Source: Arabidopsis thaliana (Eukaryota > Streptophyta > Magnoliopsida > Brassicales > Brassicaceae). Taken from it: a stretch of 64,000 nucleotides of DNA. Shown here piece after piece: positions 23,324-36,745 of this stretch. The first letter of the stretch is position 1; each line of letters starts with the position of its first letter. The DNA lies in contig NC_003070.9 in assembly GCF_000001735.4 (NCBI RefSeq), positions 7,626,001 to 7,690,000 of the forward strand, written 5' to 3'. Under the pieces are notes generated by a model. That model had not been told where the DNA came from, ran no database searches, and worked only from the letters and a program-made list of their open reading frames with translations. Made by a program: the position numbers and the translations under genes.

Positions 23324-25613
23324 ATGACTTCAGGTATTGCAATCTTGGATTCAATTTTATTAATTTTGACGAATTGAATCAGATCAATACATGACACCGA
23401 GAACAGATCAATTTTGAGAAATTTTCTCTGTTGATTAAACTTTCTCTATATTTTCATTCAAAAATCATTATGATGGGAACCGTTTGGCTTTGAGTATCCT
23501 TCGAAACTCGTATGATTGGAGGTGAAAATAATTTAGAGATTGATCTGGTAGTCTCGTGAATGTGTTCAATTACAAAATTGAGAAACGAAAGGTTTTTAAT
23601 TTATTCATATTGAACTTGTATTGATGCTATCACTGAGTTTCAAGGTGAAATTGTGAGCTATTTATTGATTCTTTTGTGAAAGAAAGAAACTTGATTTCAT
23701 TGGTGCTTGTTTGTCACAGATGCTCTCACTATACCATCTGAGCTTGAATCTGCCTTGCGGCTCAGGACTGTACAATACTTTATTACAAAAAGGCCTTGGC
23801 TTGGTACATCTCTAATCATTTAACACTCATTCTCTTGTCTGTTTTCATCTTATCAAGAATTGGGTTTATGGTTTGTAATGAGTTACATTTTACAGATCTT
23901 TATGGAGTCCATGTGAGGCCTGTGCCACCATTCGGAAGTACAAGCCGTAAACCTCATTTTGATCCAGCTTTGATTCATCGTTGCTTGCCTGATGAGCTTC
24001 TTTTCGAGGTTGGAGCTTTCTTTATACTATGTTTTGTCATTGTACTGAAATTTGTTTTTCTTATGTACTGGAGAAGTTGATTCTTGGATATGTTACTTGT
24101 AGGTGTTTGCTCGGATGATGCCTTATGACTTAGGTAGAGCATCTTGTGTTTGTAGAAAGTGGAGGTACACAGTTCGAAACCCTATGTTCTGGCGTAATGC
24201 CTGCTTGAAAGCTTGGCAGACTGCTGGGGTTATCGAAAACTATAAGATCTTGCAGTCTAAATATGATGGATCATGGAGGAAAATGTGGCTTCTTAGATCC
24301 AGAGTTCGTACTGATGGTAATCTTTCTTTCTTCATCCTCTTGCTTCACGACATTCTAGCGCCAAGTGATTGTTTTCTTTTGTATGCTCTGACTAACATCG
24401 TGTCTTGTTATATCTTTATTGATTAAAGTAACTATGTATCTTCTTCTCAGGTCTTTATGTGAGTAGGAATACTTACATTCGAGCTGGAATTGCTGAGTGG
24501 AAGATTACAAATCCAGTTCACATTGTAAAGTCTTTGTCTTTTTCTTTCTTTTCTTCTTCATCTGTCCAATACAGACACATATAATAATCTGCGTCTTCTT
24601 TTGGAAAATTTGTTGCAGGTTTGTTACTACCGCTACATAAGGTTCTACCCTTCTGGCAGATTTCTTTACAAGGTTTGCACTCTTCGATATAAGTAGGTAT
24701 AAACGTTGAGCTACTGGTGGGATCTAGTCTGATAATGATCCATCCGTATTTGTTGTTATTCCTTCAGAACTCTTCACAGAAATTGAAGGATGTTGCCAAG
24801 TACATGAACTTTAAGGCTTCTAAATCTGAAAATCTTTACAAAGGCACTTATACACTGTCAATGTCGGATGATAAGGTTAGCTCCCTCTACTGCCTTTTGG
24901 CTGGTAATCAACAACATTACATCTTCATAATCCTGATTACTGAAAAACATGTTCTTTTTGCAGATCGAAGCAGCTGTTCTGTACCCAGGGACACGCCCTA
25001 CTGTCTTAAGGATTCGTTTAAGGTACTTCAATCCCTCAAAATATGTGGATAGAGAAGACTTCTTTTTAGTAATAGCATTTAGAACCTTGGTCTGGCATTG
25101 GGAAGAAGGCCTGTTACTTATCTTTTAAAGTACCGTGTCTAGTACATTCATCTAAGACTTATCTGATCCGGTGAATGTGATGGGGTTGAAATTTTTAGTA
25201 GCTGATAGTCATTTTGATCTTCTTGGTGTGGATATGTTTTCGGGTGTGGTTAGGTTAAGAGGAACAGCTATTGGAGCGAATAACAGGATGGATTTGCTGT
25301 CACTTGTGACAAGTGGTGTGAACGATGAGGAAATAAGCAGCACAGAAGAAGACATTCTTGGGTTAGTTGAAGGTTGGGAAGACGATGAAACTCACAACCC
25401 GGATATACCTGCCGTCTCACACAAGAGGGGTATGACTGCATTCGTCTTCGTTCCTTTCGAAGAGGTAAGTAAACTATAAATTATTGTATACTCTTCCCAC
25501 CTATAATCTTAGTTACATTGATTTGATCTGAATATCTTCCTTGATGTTATTAGGTTGACGAATCGGTTCTGAACTTGCCACCGGAGAAAATGGATTACTA
25601 TGTCACTGGCTAA
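23324..25613 (+). CDS. FBP7: F-box protein FBP7
   Basis: F-box protein, usually the substrate-recruiting part of SCF ubiquitin ligases; FBP7 was reported to be needed for protein synthesis under temperature stress. Exons 23324-23333, 23720-23803, 23896-24008, 24103-24316, 24451-24524, 24619-24672, 24768-24875, 24964-25022, 25254-25464 and 25554-25613 give 328 residues. The first exon is ten bases (ATG-ACT-TCA-G). The F-box spans about 58-100 ([19 protein letters not shown], then a conserved Trp). The rest is a plant-specific conserved domain. For exon 9 I chose the acceptor at 25253, because the earlier AG at about 25199 puts a TGA in frame. The C-terminus is acidic. Confidence 0.93.
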
Positions 25614-25842
25614 AGAGACACATCGAAGTTTCTGTACAAAAATGTATCATAGAATAATGTTTTCACGTTATATTTATTGTTACGACAAACATTAGTGTTT
25701 GTTTGTTGCTGTCGAATTGTGAAAAACATACATTTTGGGATTTTTGTTTGTTTACAGAGATTACTTGAAACAAGCTTTACTATTGTAAGATAATGTTTTC
25801 AAGTTTTTATTATACACCAAAAGGCTTTAAAGCAGGACTTGA

Positions 25843-26475
<633 letters not shown>

Positions 26476-27866
26476 ATGGGGGACACGAAGGTAGAGACAA
26501 TCTCGAGGTTAGCTCAATGGAGAATTGAAAATTTTGGTCCTTGTTCTTTCAAAAAGTCCGATCCTTTCAAAGTCGGAATTTGGAATTGGTAAGCTTTTCA
26601 TTTTTGGTTTATTTTGGTAAATTTTCTTCGGAATTTTGATTTTTGTTTGTTTTGGGATATGATGAAGGCATCTGTCTATAGAGAGGAATCGCTATCTATC
26701 AGTGAGGCTATTCCCAGAACTTTCTCGAGTATCTAAAGAGCAACCTCCTGTTGCCAAATTTGTTCTTCGTGTCTCCAACGTTGGCCCCAATCGTAGATTC
26801 TACATCTCTCCTGGTATGTCTTGTCTTTGAATTGACTTTTCTGGATTTGGAATTTGAATTCTATTGTCGAGCTCGAATTAGGTATTTCAGGAAAGGGAAT
26901 TACCTTTTATGTGGGAACTATATTCAATTATGTGGAATCTGAAAGATATTAATTTAGATGTTAATGATTGGCTGATGATTAGTAGTACCTTATGGGATGG
27001 TTACAACTGAATTAGGTTTGTTTAAGCTGAGATACTCTGTTTATTTGGTGCAGTTTATGAGAAGCTGCTGCGTACAACTGATGATTGTGTGTGGCATGTT
27101 GACTCCAGTTTCCACGGTCGATTCACCATTGATGTTGAGTTTCTTGATCTCAAAATCTGCCCTGTGAATGTAAGCTTAATGATTCTATTTATACTCTCAC
27201 AATTTCTTCTCTTTGTAACATTTGTACTTCCATGGTTGATCAAATCAAATCATAATCCAGGGTGGTGAAGCTTCTCCTGTTTGGCCAACCGATGCAACAA
27301 TGCAATCAATCTCTACTCAAACCACTCTCAAATGCTTATCCCGGATGCTAGAGGAAAGCATACTAACCGATGTAATCATCCACACAGCCGATGGAACACT
27401 CTCTGCTCACAAAGCTATCCTCTCAGCTAGCTCAACTGTTTTCAAAAGCATGTTCCACCACGACCTCATGGAAAAGGAATCATCCACAATCCACATAGAC
27501 GACATGTCGAGAGAATCTTGCATGGCTCTACTAAGTTACCTCTACGGAAACATAACCCAAGAAGAGTTCTGGAAACACAGGCTCGCCCTCCTCGGCGCTG
27601 CAAACAAGTACGACATAACGGATTTGAAAGCAGCCTGCGAGGAGAGCCTAATGGAAGATATAAACTCGAGTAATGTGCTCGAGAGGCTACAAGAAGCTTG
27701 GCTTTATCAGCTGGAGAAACTGAAGAAAGGGTGTTTGATGTATTTGTTTGATTTCGGAAAGATTTATGATGTCAGAGAAGAAATCAGCAGTTTCTTCAGG
27801 CAAGCTGATCGAGAACTGATGCTGGAGATGTTTCAAGAGGTTTTGTCTGTGTGGAAACCGGTCTAA
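26476..27866 (+). CDS. BTB/POZ domain protein, putative CUL3 adaptor
   Basis: Exons 26476-26588, 26668-26813, 27054-27169 and 27261-27866 give 326 residues. The N-terminal half (about 10-130, QWRIENFGPCSF... then HVDSSFHGRFTIDVEFLD) is a MATH-like beta domain specific to this plant group. The BTB domain follows at about 155-260 (LEESILTDVIIHTADG, LSAHKAILSASSTVFKSMF), then a helical BACK-like tail. BTB proteins of this kind bridge substrates to CUL3 ubiquitin ligases; the Arabidopsis protein was reported to bind CUL3. Substrates are not evident from sequence. Confidence 0.92.
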
Positions 27867-28356
27867 TATACACTTACACACATACTTTGAACATTTCAGC
27901 TTGATGGTGTTTTGTTTATAGTCTTCTTGTTCTCTTCTGTGTGTGTAACTAACAACAACTCTGGATTTTGTTGTATCACTCTGTCTAATGTATAGTATTG
28001 AGTGGATTTGCCTCTAGTTTGGTGTACCGAGCCTCTCAAATGGGCCGAGCCTTTCAAATGGGCTGTGACTAGGCCTAATGACTGTCGACATCGAATGTCG
28101 GCACAAAATATGATAATTTTGTCGATGTTGAAATCGTACGTTTTTTGTTTTAATTAGATGAGTCAGCATCAGGAGGATGAAGTATCGACCGACACGTGTC
28201 CGTTGCGTCCCAAAGTAAAGCTTATAACGTGAAGGCATTTGTATCGTCTCTTCCGCCAAAATTGGAAATGGATATCGAAGTTTGAGCTAAGAATCCAATT
28301 TAGGGTTAACTTTGCCGGATTCTCAAGCAATCTCCGAGAGAGACAGTGAGGTTTCG
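27867..28356 (+). promoter_or_regulatory. Intergenic with promoter of the TLC gene
   Basis: The first 150 bases are 3' UTR. The remainder holds a duplicated 18-bp block with site II motifs (28027-28062), and TTTAGGGTTA, a near telo-box, close to 28302. No other gene is seen. Confidence 0.45.
28027..28062 (+). promoter_or_regulatory. 18-bp tandem duplication carrying TGGGCC/TGGGCT
   Basis: CCGAGCCTCTCAAATGGG (28027-28044) and CCGAGCCTTTCAAATGGG (28045-28062) are adjacent and differ at one base. The ends create two site II motifs, TGGGCC at 28041-28046 and TGGGCT at 28059-28064. Confidence 0.55.
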
Positions 28357-29691
28357 ATGGCGAGGAACGGGATTGGGAGTTCAGGAGGGAAGAAGAATGG
28401 GGCTGGGCAGTTTTTCTTAGCGACGCTGCTTCTTTGGCTTGTCTCCGTCGTGTTTGAGATTGCTTTCAATCTCCGGACGGAGCTTCTCTGGGTGATTTGC
28501 GGTGGATGCTTCTTTCAATTGATGAATTGGGTTGTTCGTTCATGGATTTCTCGTGACCCTATATTTGTTAATACCTCTGTCTCGCTTTTGCACTCAATCA
28601 TCACCTCCGCATCAGGTCCCTTTCTCTCTTCTCTTATATTTGAGTTCTTACTATAGGATTGTGCTCTGTTAGTGGGGAAATTTTATCATAGGTGTGCACA
28701 TTGGTCGTTGGTATTAGTCAATTTTCCTTTGGTGCTGTGTTTTCACGGTTTCATTGCTTAATGTGATTCTTATTTCCGATTGGATTAGTCTTATGATTGA
28801 TTGCCATAGCTTGAGTATAATGCAGTTCTTTCTTCGTTAAGCCTTACTGATTATGATTTTTCATCTTCAACACTGCTCTTGTGTTACTACAGTGGTTTTC
28901 ATACTTCTCAATCAATGCTTAGCCAAAGGTTTAGACGAGATGTTTGATCATTCTGAGTTGGTTGGTGGGACTTGGAAATGGGCATATCCAGCTTTGTGTT
29001 TCTCATGCGGCTACTTTGCATATGACCAGTGGGATATGCTTCAGTACCGGTTATACAGCGGCTTAATACCTTCTATTCTTGTTCACCATCTAGTCCTCCT
29101 TGTTTGCTTCACATTGGCACTATACCGAAATGTAACCATCAACTACCTTATTCTTACTCTCATCTGTGAGGTACGTTCCACTTTTTTCTTCCTGAAAACT
29201 TGCCCTGGCTTTTCTCTGTTCTTTACCGAATCTATGCTAACATTCTCTAGTTAAACTAGACTAGTTTCATATATAACAATCTAGTTAGATATAGACTCAA
29301 CTCTACAACATCTACTTGTTCGAACAAAAGTGACACCTCTGTTATTCGGATGTGTAAACAGATGCATTCGATCTTTCTACACGTGAGGAAGCTAAGGAGA
29401 ATGGCAGGAATCCGAGACAGCAACACAGCATTGGTGAAACTGGAGTGGGTATTAAACTGGACAGCCTTTGTGTTTGCGAGATGCATTCCTCACATTCTCA
29501 TCACTATCAAGCTGATCAAAGACGCACACAAGTTTGGGAAAGGCGTGGAGTTACCACTCGCTCTGTCTGGTATGGCAGGAATGAACATTCTTAATGTTGG
29601 CCTCGGGTTGGATCTGTTTCATGCTTTCAGAAGAGAGAGAAGCCACAGAAGAAACCAAGAGAACGGCAACCTTCACGACCATGGAGAATAA
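28357..29691 (+). CDS. TLC (TRAM/LAG1/CLN8) domain membrane protein
   Basis: Exons 28357-28615, 28893-29170 and 29362-29691 give 288 residues. I start at the first ATG (MARNG), since the upstream in-frame codons lack ATG. The protein has six or seven membrane segments: FFLATLLLWLVSVVFEIAF near 25-45, LLWVICGGCFFQL, then a pair around 85-95 and 130-140, ILVHHLVLLVCFTLALY near 155-175, and two in the C-terminal third. The HH pair (HHLVL) and following segments match the TLC domain, linked to lipid synthesis or sensing. The short N-terminal Gly/Lys stretch and C-terminal RRERSHRRNQ tail are likely cytosolic. The exact lipid role is unknown. Confidence 0.88.
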
Positions 29692-30119
29692 TAGCTAATT
29701 TAGAGGCAATCCATTACCGAATCTATGGTTTGTTGTTGTATGAATACTACCCACTCATCTCTTGTTTATATCTGAGGCTTTGCTACTAAGTTCTAATAGC
29801 TTTCAGATTTGTATGTATCTCTCTATAGGAAAACTACATGTAAATGTTATTTCTTGATGATTACAGTCAACAGACTTTTTTTCTTCTTGTGTTTGGGGAA
29901 ACGGAACCAAATTAGAATTTTGGTTTGATCTTTGGTTGTGATTTATATATCATAATCATTATATAAAAGTTAATCTTAATGAACTTTGGTTTATTCAGTT
30001 AAATTTTGGTATAATCTTTTCAATCTATTAGGAAAGTTTGTTTAGTGTTGAGTTGATGAAGTTTGGTCCGGTTCAGTTTCCACCAATGTTTGGAAGAAAA
30101 AAAAATGCAAGAGCATGAG
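29692..30119. other. Intergenic, TLC 3' end to tRNA
   Basis: TLC 3' UTR and AT-rich DNA. I see no gene. A T-rich stretch follows the tRNA terminator direction on the minus strand. Confidence 0.35.
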
Positions 30120-30191
30120 AGGTCCTACCGGGAGTCGAACCCAGGTCGCTGGATTCAAAGTCCAGAGTGCTAACCACTACACCATAGAACC
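30120..30191 (-). tRNA. tRNA-Gln (anticodon TTG)
   Basis: On the minus strand the 72-base gene begins GGTTCTATGGTGTAGTGGTT and ends TAGGACCT. The acceptor stem GGTTCTA/TAGGACC pairs with one G-T. The D-arm box A is TGGTGTAGTGG. The anticodon arm is CTGGA-CTTTGAA-TCCAG, so the anticodon is TTG, reading CAA. Box B is GGTTCGACTCC. No intron. Confidence 0.95.
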
Positions 30192-30577
30192 TCAGGTGCT
30201 TGTTCTGTTGCATGTACCAGTTTAGAATCTAATCCAAAATATTGTATTTTAGACACGACCAATGAATAGATTCAACATCAGCAGTTCAGCAGCACCACAG
30301 ATTGCAGTTTTCTTTGTCTTTATCTAACCAAACAAAACAAAAATCAATATTTTACTTGGTGACAATGCATCATATGAGACCATCAAACTGGTGACAGTGA
30401 AATAACAAAGATGAATCTCACAAGACATAAACGTTAAGAAGATTACACTATGTAGCAAAAGAAACAAGGGTGATCTTTTTGCTACTAACAAGTCAGAATC
30501 TGAAAATTATGGTAAGAAATCCAGCTTAACAACAGATTGATTCTAGCTATACTCCAAGAACGAACCTATTGCTTCTC
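30192..30577. other. Gap between tRNA and filament-like gene 3' end
   Basis: Mostly the 3' UTR of the minus-strand filament-like gene. Nothing else is seen. Confidence 0.35.
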
Positions 30578-32601
30578 CTAAATCCCCAAATTTACTGAGT
30601 TTCTACTTCGAGTGAAAACCGTGGCAAATCCGTTGCGATTCTTCTCAGAACTCCCTCGGTTTGATGACATAATTAATGACACTGTTGTTGAGTCCGAAGA
30701 AGATGAACAAGGAGGTGAGGTCTTGTTATTGCTGTTCTGGATTGCAAGAAACTCAAGTGATCTTCCATTGATTGTTTTGATGCACTCATGAGGATCTTTT
30801 CCTAACAAAGCTTCCTTGTTGTGAACTGACCTTGCAGAACCTGGAATGCTAGCTGTATCGATCAAGAATTCTTCTAGTGTTGCAAGAGATTGTAGCTGTT
30901 TCCCAAGTGATGCTATTGTTTTCTGACAATCTGCAAATTTTCCTGCAGCTGTTGCTATGTCTTCCTGCAATAGAATCAGCTTTTAGTGAAACAAGGATTA
31001 AGAAAAAGAAAAAAAGACTAATTGGTGATCAGAAAAATAAAAAGCTATACCTGTTTGATCTTTGGTTCCACTTTTTCTCTCTTGATCATTGTCTTCTCTT
31101 CTATCTCTCTTCTAAGCTCTTCTTCAAATGTCTCACACTTTTCCTTTAGCCCATCAGAGACAATCCTCTCCTTTCTCACCTCTGCTTCCATTCTGGTCAC
31201 CCGAGATTCGGCTTGTGTTTTCGATTCATTAGCTAGTTTAAGCTCCCTTTTCATCGCTTCCAACTTCATCTCAACTTCTTGAAAACAAACTCTAGATTCT
31301 TGATATTGATCTTTAATTACGTCAAAAGATATCTTTAGCTCAGCTTTCTCAGCTTCCATCTTCTCCAACTCATCTTCCATCTCAATTTTGTCACCAACTA
31401 CAGCTTCGAGTTCTAAGCTGAATCTCTTCTCTGCTTCTTTACAACAAATAACTTCACTGTCAAGCTCATCCTTTTCTGCTTGTAGCTTCTCCAACTTTGT
31501 GTCAACTTCTTGAAAACAAACTCTTGACTCTTGATATTTATCTTTGAGCACGTCAAAAGATGTCTTTAGCTCAGCTTTCTCAGCTTCCACCCTCTTTAAC
31601 ATATCTTCCAACTCCATTTTGTCACCAACAACTGCTTCAATCTCTAAGCTCAATCTCTTTTCCGCTTCTCTACAACATTTAACTTCTCTTTCAAGATCAT
31701 CCTTTTCTGCTTGTATCTTCTCCAACTTCTCCATTAAGCTCAATTCATATCCATCCTTGGAGTTTTTAGCCTGTGTCTCAGTAGGAAGAGCCACAAGACG
31801 TTCCATCTCAAGGAAATCATCCATGAGATCAATTTCAGTTGATGAAGTAGTGCCCTGAAGACTTCTATTGCCGCCTTTTTCATTCTTGATTTGATCTAAC
31901 TCAGAAATAAATGCTGATGATGCCCATGAATCAGAGCAACTCCCCTCAACTCTCTCCCTTCCTCCATCTGAATGACTATCCACAGATTGATTAGATGATA
32001 GCGATGATGATGTTTTAGCCAAAATCCTAAGCTTCCTGCACTCAGCTTCGAGTTTCGCCAACTTCTTTATGATGTCTAAATGCTGCTTACTAGCAGTTTC
32101 TGCTGCTTGAGTGCTCAAGTCCCTCTCAATCATCACAATCTCAAGGTCTTCACGCTGTGTAAGAAACTCGCGTCTCAGCATCATGTTTTCAGATTTAGCA
32201 GCTTCTGCTTCTTTCTGGAGCTCAAGAACTCGCTTCTCTAGACCAGTGTTAGCAGAATGCAACTCCTTGGTGCTCTCAGTCACAGCTGCTTGAATATTCT
32301 TCTCTTGTTCATCTCTAAACTGCCTTAGTTGTCTCACACACTCCTTAAGCGCCCCATCAAGATGACTTACCCTATCTTCCAAGACAATGTTCTTATCAGC
32401 CGCATCCTCGAGCTTTTGCTTCAGCTCAACCACTTCATTCTCAGCTTTCTCCCACCCTTGAAAAAAAACCACAAGAGAAAATGCTTTCACTATAAAATGC
32501 TAACTCCAGAAGCAGGATCAGAAAAGGAGTGACTAATTACCAGCAACAGCATCTTCTGCAACTTTGGCATGTTGTTTCACTAGCTCATCTTTGGAATCCA
32601 T
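30578..32601 (-). CDS. Filament-like plant protein (FPP/DUF869)
   Basis: Three coding exons on the minus strand, 32541-32601, 31051-32456 and 30578-30964, give about 617 residues. The start is [29 protein letters not shown], the conserved FPP opening. Almost the whole protein is long coiled coil, with Ser-rich breaks near 190-230 and 560-590. No membrane segment or signal. FPPs are plant coiled-coil proteins first found as binding partners of the nuclear-envelope-associated MAF1, and some work at microtubules or vascular cells; the role of this one is unknown. Within the coil a 231-bp (77-residue) tandem duplication is visible. The gene is one of a small family; I leave the number open. Confidence 0.9.
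31266..31727 (-). repeat. 231-bp in-frame tandem duplication in the FPP coil
   Basis: Two adjacent 77-codon units share LEK-(I/L)-QAEKD at their start, EAVVGDK in the middle and [11 protein letters not shown] near the end. On DNA, landmarks such as TTCTCCAACTT (31487 and 31718) and ACTTCTTGAAAACAAACTCT (31276 and 31507) recur at exactly 231 bp. The unit is 11 heptads, so the coil register is kept. Confidence 0.85.
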
Positions 32602-35428
32602 AACTGGTTCCAATATCAAAGTAGTACCAGTCATCATCAAATCACAAACTTAAGTACCTTAAGAAGAGAAAAATAAAACAAAACCAAACAATTTTTTAGG
32701 AACTTTTGAAAACATATGTATAAAAAAAAAGAGGTAACTTGGCTTATCAGCTTTCCCAGATTTTGCTTTCAGGACACTCTGACAACAAATCTTAAGTACT
32801 TAACTATATAATGGACTGGACCACAACATTTCCCAGAAGAACACAAAACTGGTAATGATTTTAGCAATCACTTCATAACATGTCATTAAAAAAGAACTAC
32901 AACAACATCTTTCTGTTTCGTTTCGTGTAATGAACAATTTGTTACAGAACATTAGAAAAAAGAGTTGAGGAGAAAACAAGATTACCAGACTAGAAAACAG
33001 TTGCAATATGATATGATTCTTCAAAACCAAGAATAAATAACATGGCCAAAAAAGCGAGAATTTCTTTCTTTTTGTGGTTGTAATTCTTTACAGTTTTGAA
33101 ATGTCTTTTTTTTTCAATTTTCAAAAGAGGAAGAGAGGGAGAAGATATCTAACTTTTTCTTCAGCATTTAATGGAAGAATACAAATTTGAAAAACTTTTT
33201 CTAGTTCCATGAAATAAGTGGGCTGCTGTAAGATATCTACCACATATTATTTGGTCCAAGCCCATTAGTTTAGATATTTCAAGCCCAATGAGATATATTG
33301 CACATTTTATTCATATTTCACATTAACATATTTATTTATCTGAAAAAAGAAAAATACAAATACAAAATGAAAGCCGAACTATGATCAATAATATTAAATT
33401 TTTACAAATAATTACCATTAAAATGCAATATATTGTGATGGGTGTTGTTGCTATGTAAGTAACAAAGCAGCGCTAAGTGGATAAATATTGATACAAACTG
33501 TAATGAATTAAGTATCGTCTAATAAACTTTTGGAAATGTTGTAAGTTGATAATAGTTCCAAGTATACGTCATTTTCTTTAGTTCAAGACTTTGAAATTTG
33601 AATCTCACATGTTGTTGTCACTCATGAATCACGACCTACGTTTATACATATAGACCATACATTATCATTTAATATCAAATTATTGTCGTAAAATCTCATA
33701 TTTTGTACATATATATACTATAATGTTTTAAATATAATCCCCATGTCGTTTTATACCATTCGCATTTTCGTATATGCTATAGTGTCTATATATACGCAGA
33801 CCAATGGGGCTTACGTCCTGATCAAGGATTCTTTGTCTTGGTGCTATATTTTTTTTGTGATACTTAAATTTAAGATTTTCTGGATCAATATAAATGGGAC
33901 TATTTTATGAAAATTTTCATTTAATTTTTCAAAATCTTTTAGGTTAGGTAAAAGAAAATAGGTAGGTGGTCCTCCTCCTAATCTTGAATACGATCATCTA
34001 TTAAAATGGTCCCGTTTAACCCTACAGCCAACGCTCTCGACAAAAGAAACAAAACAATTACGAAATTCATGCAAAACAACTATTAAAAAAAAATTCACTC
34101 ACCTATTGATATCAAAGGTCAAAGAAAATTTGTCAAACGGTGGCAAATAATCTTAGATTACCATAATCAACAAAACTACTCGACAAAACATTCAATTACG
34201 TACTATTTCTCTTTGAGATTCTTGACTATCCAACTTCGTTTAAACTTGTTTCGAGAGCTAAAAATTACTTTTAAAACAGCTGGTTAAGTTTCGATTTTTC
34301 AAAAGAATGCTTTAAAAAGTTTCCAAAATAAAGTAGACAAAAGTCACAAAACAAACAAATGTCTACTCGTCCTTTAATTAACCTAAAAATTAGGTTTTCC
34401 TTCGCATCAGTCTTACCACATTGATAAATTCTTATATAATTTTCTTTGGAGGAGTCACATTGCTTTCCTACTTTTGATTGAACTTAGACAAACTAAAGCC
34501 ACTTTTTTCTTTGAGTTGTCACCTCAAACACAATAAAGTTCAAATATCAAAATCAGTTGCAAATGAATCAACTATTGATTTCAACATTTTAACCAATTTC
34601 GTTCGAATCAAAATGAACTTGGTAAAACTTACATACATATGATATGAACAACTCTCCACCATAAACGGATGTGCTATACCTATCTCGATAATTTCTAATA
34701 TGAATGTATCACAAAAATCTTTAGATTTGGGATTTGGAAATAAACAATGTATAGAAAAGAGACAACTATAAGACAATGTGAATGGGGCAATGCTTTGGGG
34801 TCCATTTTTTATGCTCAAATGTTTCCCACTATTGTGAACAACCTAACATGGACTCTTCTTCTTGCATTATAACTTGTACTACTCTCTTTTTTTCTTTAGG
34901 AAATAATAAAAAGGAAATTAAGGTGAGCACTAAAAGTCATAGAAAAAATTTCAAGAATCCCATGCAAAATATATTAAAGCAACTCACTTTTCTAGTTTTC
35001 TTCTATCTTTAATTATACCTTTTTCTTTTCTTTCCTTTGCTCAAAACTTTCTCTTTTGTCATATTGAAATAATGATAAAAGGCTATTTTGACGAGTCCTA
35101 TTTTGACCCTTCTCTCATCTTTTAATGGCTTTATCACATTCAGACCACATGCCTACAAAGAGGTATGGTGTAGGGCAAGACTCTTGTCCCTTTACATACG
35201 CTTAATACATCTACATACAAAAACCTAATTAATTCAATAACTTAATCTATGGATAGTTCAATCGCTTTTAAATCCATGTCTCGTCATTACTTACAAAAAA
35301 ACCTTCCACATAATTCTTCTTCAAACAGAAGCATCAATCATTGAAAAAACGACCAAACCAAATATTAAACTAAAAAAAAAAATATGTAGAAAAATATTTT
35401 TAAAAGGGTAATCAAAGTAATGAAAAAT
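32602..35428. other. 2.8 kb gene-free stretch upstream of the FPP gene
   Basis: The first 600 bases are the likely FPP leader and promoter. Three site II motifs (TGGGCT at 33219-33224; AGCCCA at 33259-33264 and 33282-33287) cluster there. From 33300 to 35400 the DNA is AT-rich, without coding frames, RNA genes or clear mobile elements. Confidence 0.4.
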
Positions 35429-36527
35429 TCAACTTTTACTTTTCCTGGATTTTTTTCTGGTTAAGGTCCTCACCATCCAACCCTGTTTCCTCACTTTGGT
35501 TCCTTCGACCTTAGATGGTGCCACATGGCAAGAAGACGTGGACGATCCTGATTTGAGTTTGATGACGTGGAATAGATGACCAATACGCTTGCGCCATCTA
35601 AGCGATGACTTGGCACTATTGTGCTCTACGATACTGGTATTGCTCGTTATAGGAGATTGCTGCTTCTTGCATGTTGAGTTTGTTGTGTTGTTGTTGTTGT
35701 TGTCTACACAAACCTTTGTCACTACTGCTTTCTTTTCCCACGACGCGTTTCCGTCGTTTTCGAATTTTATCGATATAAAGGAATCTGAACAAAACATGAA
35801 ACTTTTCAAATTTATCATAATTGATCTTGTACAATAATTAAGATATTATATTAAGATAAACTACATTATTTTACCAACTATAAAGATATAGTTAGCCGTA
35901 TAGCACACAACTCATTATATCAAGTAGAAACAAAATTTTCAGCTGGCTGTTTAAAATAATATTTTATTCACTCATTTTTGAATATAAAAATATATAAAAT
36001 TATTGTGTATATGAATGTGTCTATATGATCCTTATTTGATAAATGGCTTTCTATTAAAAAATTATGAACATATATATCATTGAAAATAGTGTTAAATCCC
36101 ACACACACATATTGTGTGGGAGAGGAGTTTATAATCTTAATCGGAAAAAAGAAAATCCCGTTTGTCAAGGGAAACAAAAAAAAGAGGAAAATTACCAATT
36201 AGAATTAGATCTTGGGTATGTGTATAATTAAAGTGATATTCATAAAAATACTGTACCTTCTTGGCTTGTGGAGACGTCAAGATCGGAGGAGGGATGGAAT
36301 TTCCGGTGACGGAGATCGAGGCGACTGAGGAGAGAGCTCAAGGCGAATATCTTAGGGAGGCTGATGATTGGTGAAGAGGAAGAGTGTTTGGTTCTTGATG
36401 ATCTCTGTTTTGAAGCTAAAACAAGAAGCCTCTCGTTCAAACAGAGAGGACAAACTCCAACATACTCTTCTTTTGGATGGAAATAACAGTATGGTGAGCT
36501 ATCATCTTTGTACATATCCATCTTCAC
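35429..36527 (-). CDS. OCTOPUS-like (DUF740-type) small plant protein
   Basis: Two exons, 36257-36527 and 35429-35784, give 208 residues. The N-terminus has C14-x2-H17-x8-C26-x2-C29 followed by LNERLLVLA. This is the Cys/His motif with an RL helix that opens OCTOPUS and related DUF740 proteins, which are membrane-associated in phloem; the match is by motif only. The middle is Ser/Asn-rich with a short Asn run. The C-terminal basic part (KRIGHLFHVIKLKS, then a Lys/Arg-rich end) may bind membranes. The protein is much shorter than OCTOPUS, so function may differ. Confidence 0.8.
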
Positions 36528-36745
36528 TTCCGAAGAGAGCTGAAAAGAGAGAAGGAGAAGAGGGAGAGAGGGAGATATATAAGATATGTAACAAAGAGAT
36601 GGGCTTAGGTCTGAAATAGAAGCTTTGTAATATATATATCGAATATCTTTGTATATATTACATATTGTTTTTAAGTAATTTTAACAAAAAAAGAATTCCT
36701 AGTAGATAAGCCTTTTAGTTGCCGGAAAAAAAAAAGAGAGAAAAA

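Noticed and set aside
31544-31858. 104-codon plus-strand Ser-rich frame
   Set aside because: It is antisense to the FPP coiled coil; Ser codons arise from complementing Glu/Leu-rich coding.
34540-34818. 92-codon minus-strand frame upstream of FPP
   Set aside because: No conserved motif, AT-rich codons, no neighbours in frame.
36098-36120. Short CCCACACA...TGTGTGGG hairpin as a small-RNA precursor
   Set aside because: The stem is only 8 bp with a simple CA repeat; too short for a miRNA precursor.
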